Source: an uncultured Pirellulaceae bacterium
Lineage (GTDB): Bacteria > Planctomycetota > Planctomycetia > Pirellulales > Pirellulaceae
Length of the DNA stretch: 64,000 nucleotides
Assembly: GCA_938083195.1 (NCBI GenBank)
Contig: CALKCK010000009.1
Span: forward strand, 62,001 to 126,000
Reading direction: 5' to 3'
In this document: in pieces, positions 46,034-55,800 of the stretch
How positions within the stretch are numbered: position 1 is the stretch's first letter
Layout of the letters: each line of letters starts with the position of its first letter
Notes under the pieces: model-generated
Seen by the model: the letters and a program-made list of their open reading frames with translations, nothing else
Databases searched by the model: none
Told to the model about the DNA's origin: nothing
Made by a program: the position numbers and the translations under genes

Positions 46034-47062
46034 TCAAGCTAAACCGACACGAATTAAATCATGCAAATGAACGACGCCGACGAGCTTACCGGAATCACAA
46101 ACAGGCAATATTGAAATCTCGTGGTTCTCCATGATGCGTAACGCCTCTGCAGCCAAGGCAGTTCGATCAATTGTTCTCGGCGCCGTTGACATATGCTCAG
46201 ACACCGATTCGTTCCAAAAGTTTCCTAGCGAATCTGCTGAACTAGAATCAATTAGCCTTCTTAAATCACCGTCAGTGACAATCCCCACGATCGCCCCCGA
46301 CTTATCAACAACGAACACCGCGCCTAATCCCTTTTCCGAAATAATGCTAACTGCATCCCGGAGTGTTGCGTCAACACTTGAAACAATGGGAATCGTGGAA
46401 TCGACATGCATGATGTCAGCAACTTTTATAAGCAATTTACCACCCAGATTGCCGGCCGGATGAAAAATGGCAAATTGTTCTTTCGTAAATCCACGGCGAT
46501 CCATCAAAGTAATGGCCAAGGCATCGCACATCGCCATTGCGACGATTGTACTGCTCGTCGGCGCTAACGATACCGAATCAGCTTCTGCCTCAACCCCGGT
46601 ATCAATGACCACATGGCAGCGTTTAGCAAGCGTGCTACGAAGATTACCGGTCAAGCCAATCATCGGGATCCCAAGTCGCACCATATGGGGCAAAAGACAA
46701 ATGACCTCACGAGTTTCACCACTATTGGAAAGAGCAAGAAACACATCACTTTCCGCAACGACGCCAAGATCTCCATGCACCGCTTCACTCGGATGAAGAA
46801 ATATGGCTGGCGTGCCCGTGCTGCAAAACGTCGCTGCAGCTTTTCTCGCAATGCAACCCATTTTACCCATCCCCGAAACAATCACGCGACCTCGACACTG
46901 AAGTAAATGTTCAACCCCTTCTTCAATGGAGGTATTCACACGCTCAGCCGTTCGCAAAATTGCAGCCGACTCTTTTTGCAATACTTCGACTACCCGATGA
47001 ACAGCGCCAGAATTGGCGACAGAACACTGCGTTTCTTGCGTTGGCTTTTTGTGTTGGGTCAT
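46034..47062 (-). CDS. kdsD: Arabinose-5-phosphate isomerase (KdsD/KpsF type)
   Basis: A 342-residue enzyme with a SIS domain (~45-190) followed by two CBS domains (~215-342). RVIVSGMGKMGCIARKAAAT, FLHPSEAVHGDLGVV, LALSNSGETREVICLLPHM and LAPTSSTIVAMAMCDALA are characteristic of this family. It interconverts ribulose 5-phosphate and arabinose 5-phosphate, the first step to Kdo. Its place at the head of an ABC glycan-export operon resembles KpsF in group 2 capsule loci, where Kdo forms the lipid linker; that link is inferred here. Confidence 0.93.
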   Translation of the reverse strand: MTQHKKPTQETQCSVANSGAVHRVVEVLQKESAAILRTAERVNTSIEEGVEHLLQCRGRVIVSGMGKMGCIARKAAATFCSTGTPAIFLHPSEAVHGDLGVVAESDVFLALSNSGETREVICLLPHMVRLGIPMIGLTGNLRSTLAKRCHVVIDTGVEAEADSVSLAPTSSTIVAMAMCDALAITLMDRRGFTKEQFAIFHPAGNLGGKLLIKVADIMHVDSTIPIVSSVDATLRDAVSIISEKGLGAVFVVDKSGAIVGIVTDGDLRRLIDSSSADSLGNFWNESVSEHMSTAPRTIDRTALAAEALRIMENHEISILPVCDSGKLVGVVHLHDLIRVGLA

Positions 47063-47685
47063 GGGTTCACTCCGTCCGTCATTGTATCATCTCGGCAACG
47101 AGAAGACTCACCTACACTCATGGCCTTCTCAAATTACCAATTTTAACATTCGTTAAAGCAAACCCTAAGTTGCCGGGGCGCTGCCCTGCCTGTTTGAGTT
47201 GAACAGAATTGCAACCCTTGCCACAGGCCTTGAAATTCCCCTGAACCTTTCTAGATGCCATCGCTGCGAGCGTTTCGCTCTCAAAAAATCAGCACATTAA
47301 ATAAAAAACACGGCCAACGTTTTGTTGTCGACCGTGCTTGGAGTGCACTCCGTGATAACATTCCAATCCACCAATCCTCATATCGAGTTTTGGTCAATTG
47401 TGATTCCCATAAACTTAGGTCAAGGAAATCCGCTCACGATTCTGCACGAAACTATTTTGTATTGCGACGCCGCCTAAACCGAAGACTCTGTCTCACAGTT
47501 TTGCTAACTAAAAATCAATTAGGAATCGATTCCAGCCTCAAGCAACCGTCCGCTTGTTAATTGTCGTCACTATTTGGCTTTAAGTTAACGTCGATTTTAC
47601 GTTCGTTCAAAGAAATCACTGCTGGCGTTCATCGGGTGGACCGATCCTTGAGCCGTGACCTAGAGAAGCTGAGAGATGGCCTAAC
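47063..47685. other. Gene-less stretch with palindrome and terminator
   Basis: About 620 bases between two minus-strand genes. Short frames have no recognisable product. It contains a good minus-strand terminator at 47303-47336, right next to the perfect 12-base palindrome GGAGTGCACTCC at 47340-47351. The terminator is 350 bases past the thioesterase stop, which leaves room for a long 3' UTR or a separate small RNA. No tRNA-, SRP- or RNase P-like motif was found. Confidence 0.6.
47303..47336 (-). terminator. Rho-independent terminator
   Basis: On the minus strand CACGGTCGAC pairs with GTTGGCCGTG (10 pairs, two G-U) around an 8-base loop and runs into TTTTTTATTT. The G-U pairs form only in a minus-strand RNA, which fixes the direction. 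Confidence 0.8.
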
Positions 47686-48153
47686 CTACCATCGATGGAA
47701 TGCGAGGTGATCCGATTTCACGGCAACGAAAGTTCCGCGACAACGCGCCGTGACTTCGCCACTTATTCCAATCGTTCCCTCGACAATTGCTTTTCTGGCC
47801 GATGAGTCCACAACCCAAGCTTCCAGTTGCAACTCAGTTTGTGCAGGGGTTGGTTTTTCAAACGTCACCTCGTATTTTGCGGTGACGCAACATGGGGGAA
47901 CAGCCGCTTGATTACGCTGCATTAAATGCCAAACTGCTGTCCAATTTAAATGGCAATCGAGCAAGGTTCCAATGATGCCGCCATTAACCATCCCTTCGAA
48001 TGCCAAATGGTACGGCTGAGGCGTGTAGGTCGCGATGAGTTTATCGCCACTGACAAAACTCTTAATTTGGAGACCTTTTTCATTTGCAGGCCCGCAACCA
48101 AAACAAATCAAATTCGGAGCGAATTGATCCTGCAGACTTTTTGTTTCATCCAT
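47686..48153 (-). CDS. PaaI-type hotdog-fold thioesterase
   Basis: A 155-residue single hotdog domain. CFGCGPANEKGLQIKSF is the family's typical N-terminal segment, HLAFEGMVNGGIIGTLLDCH contains the active-site loop (HxGxxNGG-like, with the catalytic acidic Asp), and AKYEVTFEKPTPAQTELQLE is the following strand pair. Relatives hydrolyse acyl-CoA thioesters; the substrate is unknown. It is probably a stand-alone gene between the methyltransferase and the gene-less stretch. Confidence 0.85.
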   Translation of the reverse strand: MDETKSLQDQFAPNLICFGCGPANEKGLQIKSFVSGDKLIATYTPQPYHLAFEGMVNGGIIGTLLDCHLNWTAVWHLMQRNQAAVPPCCVTAKYEVTFEKPTPAQTELQLEAWVVDSSARKAIVEGTIGISGEVTARCRGTFVAVKSDHLAFHRW

Positions 48154-48227
48154 TTAACTTGCAAACCCCGCCAAATCTCTAAAAAACCAAACGCTAACGT
48201 ACTTAGTTCGCGTCCCTGACAGAGCTA

Positions 48228-49202
48228 TTATTTTTTACGTAAAACCAAAACGGTCTGCCGAATATGGTGACCGGGAAGGATTTCTTCAATCTCAAAAAAC
48301 CGCCCCCAAACCTGCCGCAAATAATTATTCGAATGGAACACCTGAGCCCGATATGGCCCGGACTGAGAAAACCGGTAAACCGTGCGAGTATCTGGAAGTG
48401 GCCCCTTCAATGCTTCACGCACCGTTGGATCAATACGCAACATCGATTGAACGAGACGGTTTTCTTCATTATCGACCTGATCGCTAAGCATTTCCCAAGT
48501 ATCTTCGTTGTGAACCGTCAGGTACGCAAAACCATCGTCCGACAGGATGCGTCGCAATTCAGCCAACCAACACGTCTCAAAGGTATCAATATGGGTGAAT
48601 ACAGAAAAAGCAGAAATTACGTCGATTGAATTATCAGGGATCGGTAACGTCGGAATGCAATGATTGAAGATCGGTTTCACCGTATGCGGCAAATTCTCGT
48701 AAAGCCACCGAATGTGACGTGCGTTTATGTCACTGCCCCAAATTTCAGGAATTTTTGTTTGCGCCGCATAATGGCGAATCAATCTTCCCGAAGCACAACC
48801 AAAATCAAACACAGACTTAGGCTCTAAAGAAAACTTCTTAACAAACTTCATGATCTTGAGGTAATCCTCAAACCCACTTAACCAATAAGTTCCATCAAAC
48901 CCCGGCGTGTAGCCTTCACGATCTTCAGCACATGGAATGGGATAGGTATCGCGAGAAATATAGTTGCTGATATCCGTTGTTCCAATTAGCGATTCAATCG
49001 CTTTTAATCGAATTGGATTATCGAGATCAGTCGTTTCTAACTCGCTCGGAGAACAAAGATTTTCAAACGGGCGGTTGTCCAGCGTATTGCGAGAAATATC
49101 ATCTTCCCACGCGACAGGACGAAGGTCTTGAAGCCTTGCCGTAATTATTCTGTTGAGTTCTTCGGTGGAAAGTTCGTTCTTGGATTCTTTGGATTTCAGC
49201 AT
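48228..49202 (-). CDS. Class I SAM-dependent methyltransferase
   Basis: A 324-residue protein with the ATG at 49202 (GAGG-rich sequence upstream; a TTG at 49229 would add 9 residues). The Rossmann-like domain occupies ~125-260: SVFDFGCASGRLIRHYA is motif I, EIWGSDINARHIRWLYENL motif II, and DNSIDVISAFSVFTHID motif IV/post. A ~120-residue N-terminal region has no recognised domain. Substrate unknown; as the neighbour of a surface-glycan locus it might modify the glycan, but linkage is not shown. Confidence 0.85.
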   Translation of the reverse strand: MLKSKESKNELSTEELNRIITARLQDLRPVAWEDDISRNTLDNRPFENLCSPSELETTDLDNPIRLKAIESLIGTTDISNYISRDTYPIPCAEDREGYTPGFDGTYWLSGFEDYLKIMKFVKKFSLEPKSVFDFGCASGRLIRHYAAQTKIPEIWGSDINARHIRWLYENLPHTVKPIFNHCIPTLPIPDNSIDVISAFSVFTHIDTFETCWLAELRRILSDDGFAYLTVHNEDTWEMLSDQVDNEENRLVQSMLRIDPTVREALKGPLPDTRTVYRFSQSGPYRAQVFHSNNYLRQVWGRFFEIEEILPGHHIRQTVLVLRKK

Positions 49203-49291
49203 TTCTTGACTGCCTCGGATCTTGCGCAAATACGAACTCTGGGACGGTTTCTACAGAGAATCCTAGCTAATCAAAGGAGAAAAATGCAACC

Positions 49292-49582
49292 TCAATCATC
49301 CATCGCTACAAAAGGATTGGGCAATTGGCTCAATTCTTTTGGATCCTCTAAATATACGGGGCCTTCCGTGCAAGATATCCGACCAGACCGACAATCATCG
49401 CCAATATAGGGCTCAATCAATTGCTCAGAATCTGGCAACACTAGCTCTCCTCGGCGAACCTCAACTGAATTCGGCGAGCGGATGCCAATCCGAACCGAAC
49501 CTGAATCCGCATTAAGAATTTCAAACTCGATCCGCCCGTCAATTACCAAGGTCTCTTTTTTCTTTCTACTCAGCACAAGCAT
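49292..49582 (-). CDS. csrA: CsrA-type translational regulator with C-terminal extension
   Basis: From the ATG at 49582 the protein has 96 residues. The first ~50 are CsrA: MLVLSRKKKETLVIDGRIEF, VRIGIRSPNSVEVRRGEL, with L4, R6 and the RNA-contacting Arg in VEVRRGEL retained. CsrA binds GGA-containing mRNA leaders and blocks or stabilises them. About 45 extra acidic residues follow (EPYIGDDCRSGRISCTEGP to the end), longer than the usual 60-70-residue proteins. The longer frame to 49630 is not CsrA-like. The usual partner genes fliW and flagellar genes are absent here. Confidence 0.88.
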   Translation of the reverse strand: MLVLSRKKKETLVIDGRIEFEILNADSGSVRIGIRSPNSVEVRRGELVLPDSEQLIEPYIGDDCRSGRISCTEGPVYLEDPKELSQLPNPFVAMDD

Positions 49583-50013
49583 TACACGACTCCTCTTCGG
49601 GGTAAGTGCGAGCCACCCGAAGATAGCCAAAATTTTAATTCAATTGCCATTCCGGATAGCCAGGTAAATCTGACAGGGTTCTGAAAGAGAAGCCACCGTT
49701 CTCTCCGTACCAGTTTCGTCCGGGTCATGGCTAATTATCGCCAACCCTCAGACACGTTTGGTCACTCGCCAGAGAAAAGACTGAAAAATTTGCGAGGCCT
49801 CTGACTCTCGAAGATGGTAACCAGCGTTAGGAATGCTAGCGGTTCGTATTAAACTTTGCGGGTTCTAAGGATAAGTCCGCCTTCGTTTCTGGTCTCCGGT
49901 GGGGATGTATCGATTTTACTGTGTGAATGGTTCGGTTTGTTCCGATTGTCAGAATTGTACACCCCAGTCCAAAGGGGAAGAATTCGCCTGTTTGCGTTCG
50001 AAAATACGGTTTC
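49583..50013. other. Divergent intergenic region csrA-DUF11 pair
   Basis: About 430 bases that must hold the csrA promoter (minus) and the promoter of the exported protein pair (plus). The only structure noticed is a small inverted repeat, AGAGAA/TTCTCT at 49686-49704. No gene is visible. Confidence 0.5.
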
Positions 50014-50931
50014 ATGTCTCGCTTCATCCTTTCCATCTTGTTTTCCATGCTCGCTGCAGGTCTCTGCGATCTGTCGTATGGGCAGGACGCGAATCAGCCA
50101 ACTAAAGAGCGACCGGCGAAAGAGAATCAGATTACCGCTGACATTCCGCAACCGACCACCATCTCAAACGCCTTCACGCGTTCACTCCCACAAGATTCAA
50201 CACACGCCTCCGATATCCAAACCCGAGTAGAGGCTTCTAAGCCGACTGCGCGAGGTCATGCTAGAGCGTATTACGAACCGGACGCAACTTATTCCAATCC
50301 AGGTCTCAAGCCGTTGCTCAGTCCGTTCCCTCGAACGCGATCATCGCTAACGCCAAATGCGTTTGCAACTGGGAAAAAGACGCAAGGAAACGCCGCGATT
50401 GAGTTTGAGTTTGGCACCATCATGACCTTTCCAGCGGTCGCTGAAGATGAGTCCCGATTAAGCAACCAACCAAATTTCAGCCTTGCTTCAACGCCACTAA
50501 AACAACCTAAAGAAGTCGCTGAAACCAAGATCATTGAAACCAAGATCATTGAAATCTCAACCGGCACTCCAAGCGTGATCCTCCTCAATCAGCCTAATCT
50601 TTTTGAAATTAAAATTCGCAACCGTTCACCCCAAAACGCGACCAACATCATCGTTCAAATGCAAATTTCAAAAAACCTGATGTTGACCGGATTCGATCGT
50701 CTAAGTTGGGTCGATGAATCAAGAAGAACCGTATCTTGGAAAATCGACAACCTCGACGGTGAAACCGATACCGTCATTCGGTTTCGAGCTCAATCCAACG
50801 CGATCGGTCGCGATACGCAAAAAATCACGGCAGGAATGGAAAATCAATTTCAAGGAACATGTGAACTTGTAACTGAAGTGGTTACACCGATCGACGACAA
50901 TGATCCTGAAAACGCCATTCGCAACAACTAG
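50014..50931 (+). CDS. Exported DUF11-like protein A
   Basis: A 305-residue protein from the ATG at 50014, with a clear signal peptide (MSRFILSILFSMLAAGLCDL, cleavage near SYG-QD). The middle is Pro/Ser/Thr-rich and probably disordered. The last ~110 residues look like a DUF11/CARDB-type beta-sandwich: LLNQPNLFEIKIRNRSPQNA, TNIIVQMQISKNLMLTGFDR, VSWKIDNLDGETDTVIRFRA. Such repeats occur in surface or envelope proteins. A 15-base tandem duplication repeats ETKII. The related gene begins 55 bases later. Confidence 0.75.
   Translation: MSRFILSILFSMLAAGLCDLSYGQDANQPTKERPAKENQITADIPQPTTISNAFTRSLPQDSTHASDIQTRVEASKPTARGHARAYYEPDATYSNPGLKPLLSPFPRTRSSLTPNAFATGKKTQGNAAIEFEFGTIMTFPAVAEDESRLSNQPNFSLASTPLKQPKEVAETKIIETKIIEISTGTPSVILLNQPNLFEIKIRNRSPQNATNIIVQMQISKNLMLTGFDRLSWVDESRRTVSWKIDNLDGETDTVIRFRAQSNAIGRDTQKITAGMENQFQGTCELVTEVVTPIDDNDPENAIRNN
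50521..50550 (+). repeat. 15-base in-frame tandem duplication
   Basis: GAAACCAAGATCATT occurs twice in succession inside exported protein A, encoding ETKII twice. Confidence 0.95.
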
Positions 50932-50985
50932 TTGAATAAACGAACTGAATTTCGATTCCATCTAACTGGAACTGTGGAAATTAAA

Positions 50986-52539
50986 ATGTCAATTTGGACG
51001 AAACCTCTTGCACTCGCCTTTGTGTCGGCCTGCCTCACCGTTGCCAGCGTGGGCCCTCACAGTGCTTTCGCTCAGTCTCCCAACACGGCTGTCTTACTGA
51101 CAGGCGCAACCGAACCTCTGAATTCAGGAGAAATGGGAACCACCGCCAAATTGATCAACATTGAACCCGTCGACAATCCACAAGCCACTCCTACACAACC
51201 ACGCCGAGTCGTAAACCAGCTTGCCAATTTCAATGAAACAAAACCGGTTCTCCCAACGGTTGTAAAGCAGCAAACTCCCGACACTGTCGTTGCTTTACCC
51301 CTGCTACCGCCACCATCGAATTCGATCGTTACCACGAAAACGCCTCCGCTACCGATTAGTTCTAAGACTGCACTACCGACAGTCATTGTCAGACCGCCTG
51401 CAGAAGGATTTTTTGAGGGAGACGGTGTCTCAGTTGACGTTGATCGGGTAGACCCGAATTCGCCCAACGAGTTTTCCCTAAAACTTCGCGTTCCTCACTC
51501 CGTCAAAATCATCGAAGTGACTCCGATTCAAAATGGGTCAGTGGCTCAAAATTATAAAATCAAGCTGACTCAAAAACCCGATGGCCGGCACATCACCTCC
51601 GAGGTTACGCATTTACTTGAAAAGACTCCTGGCGAGCTTGTTGCCAACCAAATCAGTGCTGTCGAACCTCAGCCAATTCTCAAACCAATTGAGATACGAC
51701 CTGGCTTTCAGCCAAACCCATTTTTTAATACTGAGTTACCCGCCCCGACCGAACGAGTGGCAAAACTTCCACAGACAGTTTCGCAACGGCAACCCAACCT
51801 TTCGCAAACCAGTTCTGTCAAATCTACAATCATGCCATTAGCAGAATCGAAACCTGGGACATCACAAGAAGTCTCGCCGGCCGCCTCGGTTTTAACTAGC
51901 GAGAATGCAGCGCATTTAAACGCGGGTACTTCTGAATTGAATTTCACCGAGTACGCTGCCCCCACGCTGGCCGAACCCGCACCGGTCACGATGACGCGGA
52001 TGAACACGGTTCCGCCAATCGTTTCCTCTAGTCAAGCAAACTCAGCTGAACAAGCTGTTTACAAAGCAACATCCGGTCAAACCACATCTCATGAAATGCT
52101 CGAAGGCGTCGCGTTTAACTCCGCCGATTCAGCGATGCCAAGACTAGTGCCAATCGAAACAGAATTGGTCGGACCAGACACCATGGGACTTAACGATGTT
52201 TGTGAATTTCGCTTGGAGCTTCACAACCCGGGATCGCTCACAGAAGAAAATCTAAGTATTCAGATTACGCTTCCTTCTGGACTAGAATTCTTGGCCGATG
52301 ACGACGCTTCCCTCAACAGCACCCGCACTCGATCTTGGAATCTCCCTCGCCTTGCCGCGGAGGAAGCACACACGATTCAATACTTAGTAAAATCGACCTC
52401 AGAGGGGTCAAAAACGCAAAAACTGTGGATTAGCTCCAAGGGAAATGCCCCTCAAGCTCGCCAACTCGACACCGTCGTAGATTTAAAATTTGAAACGGAA
52501 GACGCTCCCATGCTTCCCTTTGAATCCGAGAACGAGTAA
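50986..52539 (+). CDS. Exported DUF11-like protein B
   Basis: A 517-residue protein from the ATG at 50986, with a signal peptide (MSIWTKPLALAFVSACLTVA, cleavage near AFA-QS). Residues ~30-390 are Pro/Thr/Ser/Val-rich, of low complexity and probably extended. The last ~120 form the same DUF11-like domain as protein A: LVGPDTMGLNDVCEFRLELH, NPGSLTEENLSIQITLPSGL, RTRSWNLPRLAAEEAHTIQY. A tandem, diverged paralog arrangement is likely. Function unknown; an envelope or surface-matrix role is inferred. An in-frame TTG at 50932 touches the stop of the previous gene. Confidence 0.75.
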   Translation: MSIWTKPLALAFVSACLTVASVGPHSAFAQSPNTAVLLTGATEPLNSGEMGTTAKLINIEPVDNPQATPTQPRRVVNQLANFNETKPVLPTVVKQQTPDTVVALPLLPPPSNSIVTTKTPPLPISSKTALPTVIVRPPAEGFFEGDGVSVDVDRVDPNSPNEFSLKLRVPHSVKIIEVTPIQNGSVAQNYKIKLTQKPDGRHITSEVTHLLEKTPGELVANQISAVEPQPILKPIEIRPGFQPNPFFNTELPAPTERVAKLPQTVSQRQPNLSQTSSVKSTIMPLAESKPGTSQEVSPAASVLTSENAAHLNAGTSELNFTEYAAPTLAEPAPVTMTRMNTVPPIVSSSQANSAEQAVYKATSGQTTSHEMLEGVAFNSADSAMPRLVPIETELVGPDTMGLNDVCEFRLELHNPGSLTEENLSIQITLPSGLEFLADDDASLNSTRTRSWNLPRLAAEEAHTIQYLVKSTSEGSKTQKLWISSKGNAPQARQLDTVVDLKFETEDAPMLPFESENE

Positions 52540-52549
52540 CTCTTGCGTT

Positions 52550-52612
52550 CCAGTACCCAGATACTGGCAGTAACTAGTGCCGGCTGGAGAACCGTCTTTT
52601 TTAGACGCCAGC
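52550..52612 (+). repeat. Two hairpins after the DUF11 pair
   Basis: CCAGTA/TACTGG (52550-52567) is a perfect 6 bp stem. A second, longer hairpin runs 52583-52612: GCTGG and CGTCT pair with AGACG and CCAGC, with a 5-base bulge and a T-rich loop. Neither has a downstream T-run, so they are not classic terminators, but they may mark the transcript's 3' end. Confidence 0.55.
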
Positions 52613-52628
52613 ATTCTCGACCCCACTT

Positions 52629-52636
52629 GCTATAAT
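52629..52636 (+). promoter_or_regulatory. Possible extended -10 promoter for hrpA
   Basis: GCTATAAT preceded by T gives TGCTATAAT, a perfect extended -10 element, about 170 bases before the hrpA start. No good -35 lies 17 bases upstream, which is usual for extended -10 promoters. Confidence 0.4.
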
Positions 52637-52807
52637 CAAAGACGGTAATTTTGCTGGTGTGGACGCTTAAAGATTGCTTCGTCACCCAATGTTTTGATTG
52701 ACGATTTAGGGGTTGATCATTTCGAACCACCCGCAGCTAATGAACTTCCATGGGAATTATTCCTTTCCCACTCAGACCCAACAACACCCAACCGTTGCTG
52801 ATCAAAC

Positions 52808-55800
52808 GTGGACTCTCCAATTTCTTCTCTCGAAAATCAAGTAACATCTGCGATGCTGCGCGACCAGTTTCGACTGAAACGCGAAATCAGGAGACTCCAC
52901 AATGAGCAATCGAGCGGAAAATCCAATCAAGCGGCGTTAGAGTCATTGCGGGAAAGACTCGCTCGCTCAATCGCGAACCGCCGCAGTCGAGAAGAAAATT
53001 TACCACAAACGTCGATCGACCAATCTCTACCGATCTTTGATCGTCGCGATGAAATTATTGAGACCATTCAAAATAATCAAGTCGTAATCATCAGTGGTGA
53101 AACGGGGAGCGGAAAATCGACTCAATTGCCTTTAATGTGCCTTCAAGCCGGGTTTGGGGCTAGTGGGATCATTGGGCACACGCAACCTCGCCGAATTGCA
53201 GCAAGAGGCGTCGCGGCGAGAATCGCCCAACAAATCAAGCGTCCTCTCGGTGAAGAGGTTGGGTTCAAGATTCGATTCGCAGATCAAACGCAAGAACGAA
53301 CCTACATTAAATTGATGACTGACGGGATTCTTTTAGCTGAAACGCAAAGTGATCGATTTCTTGAGCAGTACAGTTTGATCATTGTTGACGAAGCTCACGA
53401 ACGCTCGTTAAATATTGATTTCCTTCTGGGATACTTAAAAAAGATTCTCGCCAAGCGAAAAGACCTCCGTCTAATCATTACCTCAGCAACCATCGACACG
53501 CAGCGATTCTCCGACCACTTCACTGAGACAAAAGATCACCCGGTGCCAATCATCTCGGTCGAGGGCAGAACGTTCCCGGTCGAAATCCAATACCAACCTC
53601 CTGAGGAGGTTAGCCAAATTGGGCGAGAGAAAACCGAAATCGAAGAACATACGGTGCGCGTATGTCGCGAGTTAGCCTCACTCGATGACGGAGACATGCT
53701 GGTCTTTTTGCCAACTGAAGGTGACATCCGTTCGCTGAATAAAAAACTGCGAGCCGCACATCTGCCCGGGCGCCAAACTGAAATCTTGCCTCTCTATGCA
53801 CGACTTTCAACGGACCAGCAAAATCAAATCTTTCAACCTGGAAAAAAAAGACGAATTGTTCTCGCGACCAACGTCGCTGAATCCTCAATCACCGTGCCTC
53901 GCATCCGCTACGTTGTTGACACCGGAACGGCAAGGATGAGCTTTTATGCTCCGCGAAGCAAAGTCCAGCGTTTGCCGATCCAGTCGGTTTCGCAAGCCTC
54001 CGCTAATCAAAGGGCAGGGCGGTGCGGAAGAATTGGGCCGGGCATTTGCGTTCGACTCTACAGCGAAGAGGACTATGAATCTCGGCCGCTGTTTACAACT
54101 CCCGAAATTAGACGCACCAACCTAGCGTCCGTAATACTTCAAACGCTCGCACTCAAACTTGGGAAGATTGATGAATTCCCATTTCTTGATCCCCCCCGCA
54201 GTGAAGCGATTCGAGACGGATTCAAAACGTTATTTGAACTTGGAGCCGTGAATGAGAGACGACAGTTGACGCCTCTCGGCAAGTCGTTGGCTCGGATGCC
54301 CGTAGACCCAAGAATCGGGCGGATGATCTTTGCAGCGGACGATGAAAATTGCCTAAGCGAAATCCTAATTATTGCCGCTGCATTAGAGCTTCAAGATCCG
54401 CGAGTTCGACCCCCAGAACGCCGCCAAGCAGCCGACACGCAACACGAAAAATTTCGAAATGAAAAGAGCGACTTCCTCAGCCTTCTGAAGCTCTGGGATT
54501 ACTTTCACCAACTCAAAGGCGACCTCTCCCGCGCTAAGCTAAAGCTAGCCTGTCAGCAAAACTTCCTGTCCTATTCACTCATGCGGCAATGGCAAGACAT
54601 CCATCGCCAACTTCGGTCGATGGCCAGTGACCAAAACCTGAAAACCCGCTCTCGCAAAGACGACTATAACGCAATCCATCGAAGTTTATTATCCGGATTG
54701 CTTTCCGGAGTTGCCTTGGCGGGAGACCGGCATGAATACACTGGTGCGGGAAATGTCAAATTCCATCTCTGGCCAGGTTCAGGAATATTCGAGTCTAAGC
54801 CACAATGGATCGTCGCGGCGGAATTAGTCGAAACCTCTCGCCGATACGGGAGAACAATTGCGAAAATTTCACCCGAGTGGATCGAACCCCTTGCAAAACA
54901 CCTCGTCAAGCGACGCTATTCTGACGCCCATTGGAGTAAAAAAAAGCAAACGGTTCTCGCTTCCGAACACGTTACATTGTTTGGATTACCTATTGTCGCG
55001 GGGCGGTTAACGAATTACACAAAAATCGATCCAGAGATGTCTCGCGATCTGTTTATCGAACGTGGACTCGCGGGCGACGAGTTTGAAGGTTCCCAGAACT
55101 TTTATCAGCACAATCGGTGGCTACTCGAAGAAGTAAAATCCGAAGCTGCGAAGACGCGTGACCGCGAGTTGATCGTCAATAACGACGACATCATTAATTT
55201 TTATCAAGACAAACTACCCGAATCGGCGGTGGACGGATTCAGTTTAAACAAATTGATCAAGGATTCACCAGAACTCGACCAACGCTTGCGAATGACGCGA
55301 GCTGATCTACTTCCATCCTCTGAAATCGTCGATGTCGGACAACAGTTCCCTGATCAAGTTCAAGTCGGGTCGATGCAAATCCCTATTCAATACCGGTTCT
55401 CACCCGGAGCCAAAGACGATGGGGCCACAATCAAATTACCCTTAGAGGGAGTCGGCCAACTCGATGACACCCAAACCGGATGGCTGATCCCGGGACTTCT
55501 CGAAACCCGAATAATATCTTTGATTCGCAGTTTACCCAAATCGGTACGCCGCAACCTTGTCCCCGCACCCGACACCGCAAAACGGGTAGCCAAAGATATC
55601 AACTTTGGGCAGGGAATATTTCACAATGCCGTAGCCCGGGAACTTTCTAAAATTGGCGGAATTCCAATAACCTCCGAACTGTTCAAAACGGAGAAAATGG
55701 ACGACCATTTAAAAGTTAATATGCAGGTAGTCGACGAAGCGGGAGAGGTCGTGGCAGAGGGTCGATCAATCGCCGAGATTCGTGGACAATTGGGAGACGA

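Noticed and set aside
47255-47560. Plus-strand frame of 101 residues in the gene-less stretch
   Set aside because: Composition is basic and patternless, and it runs across the terminator hairpin of the other strand.
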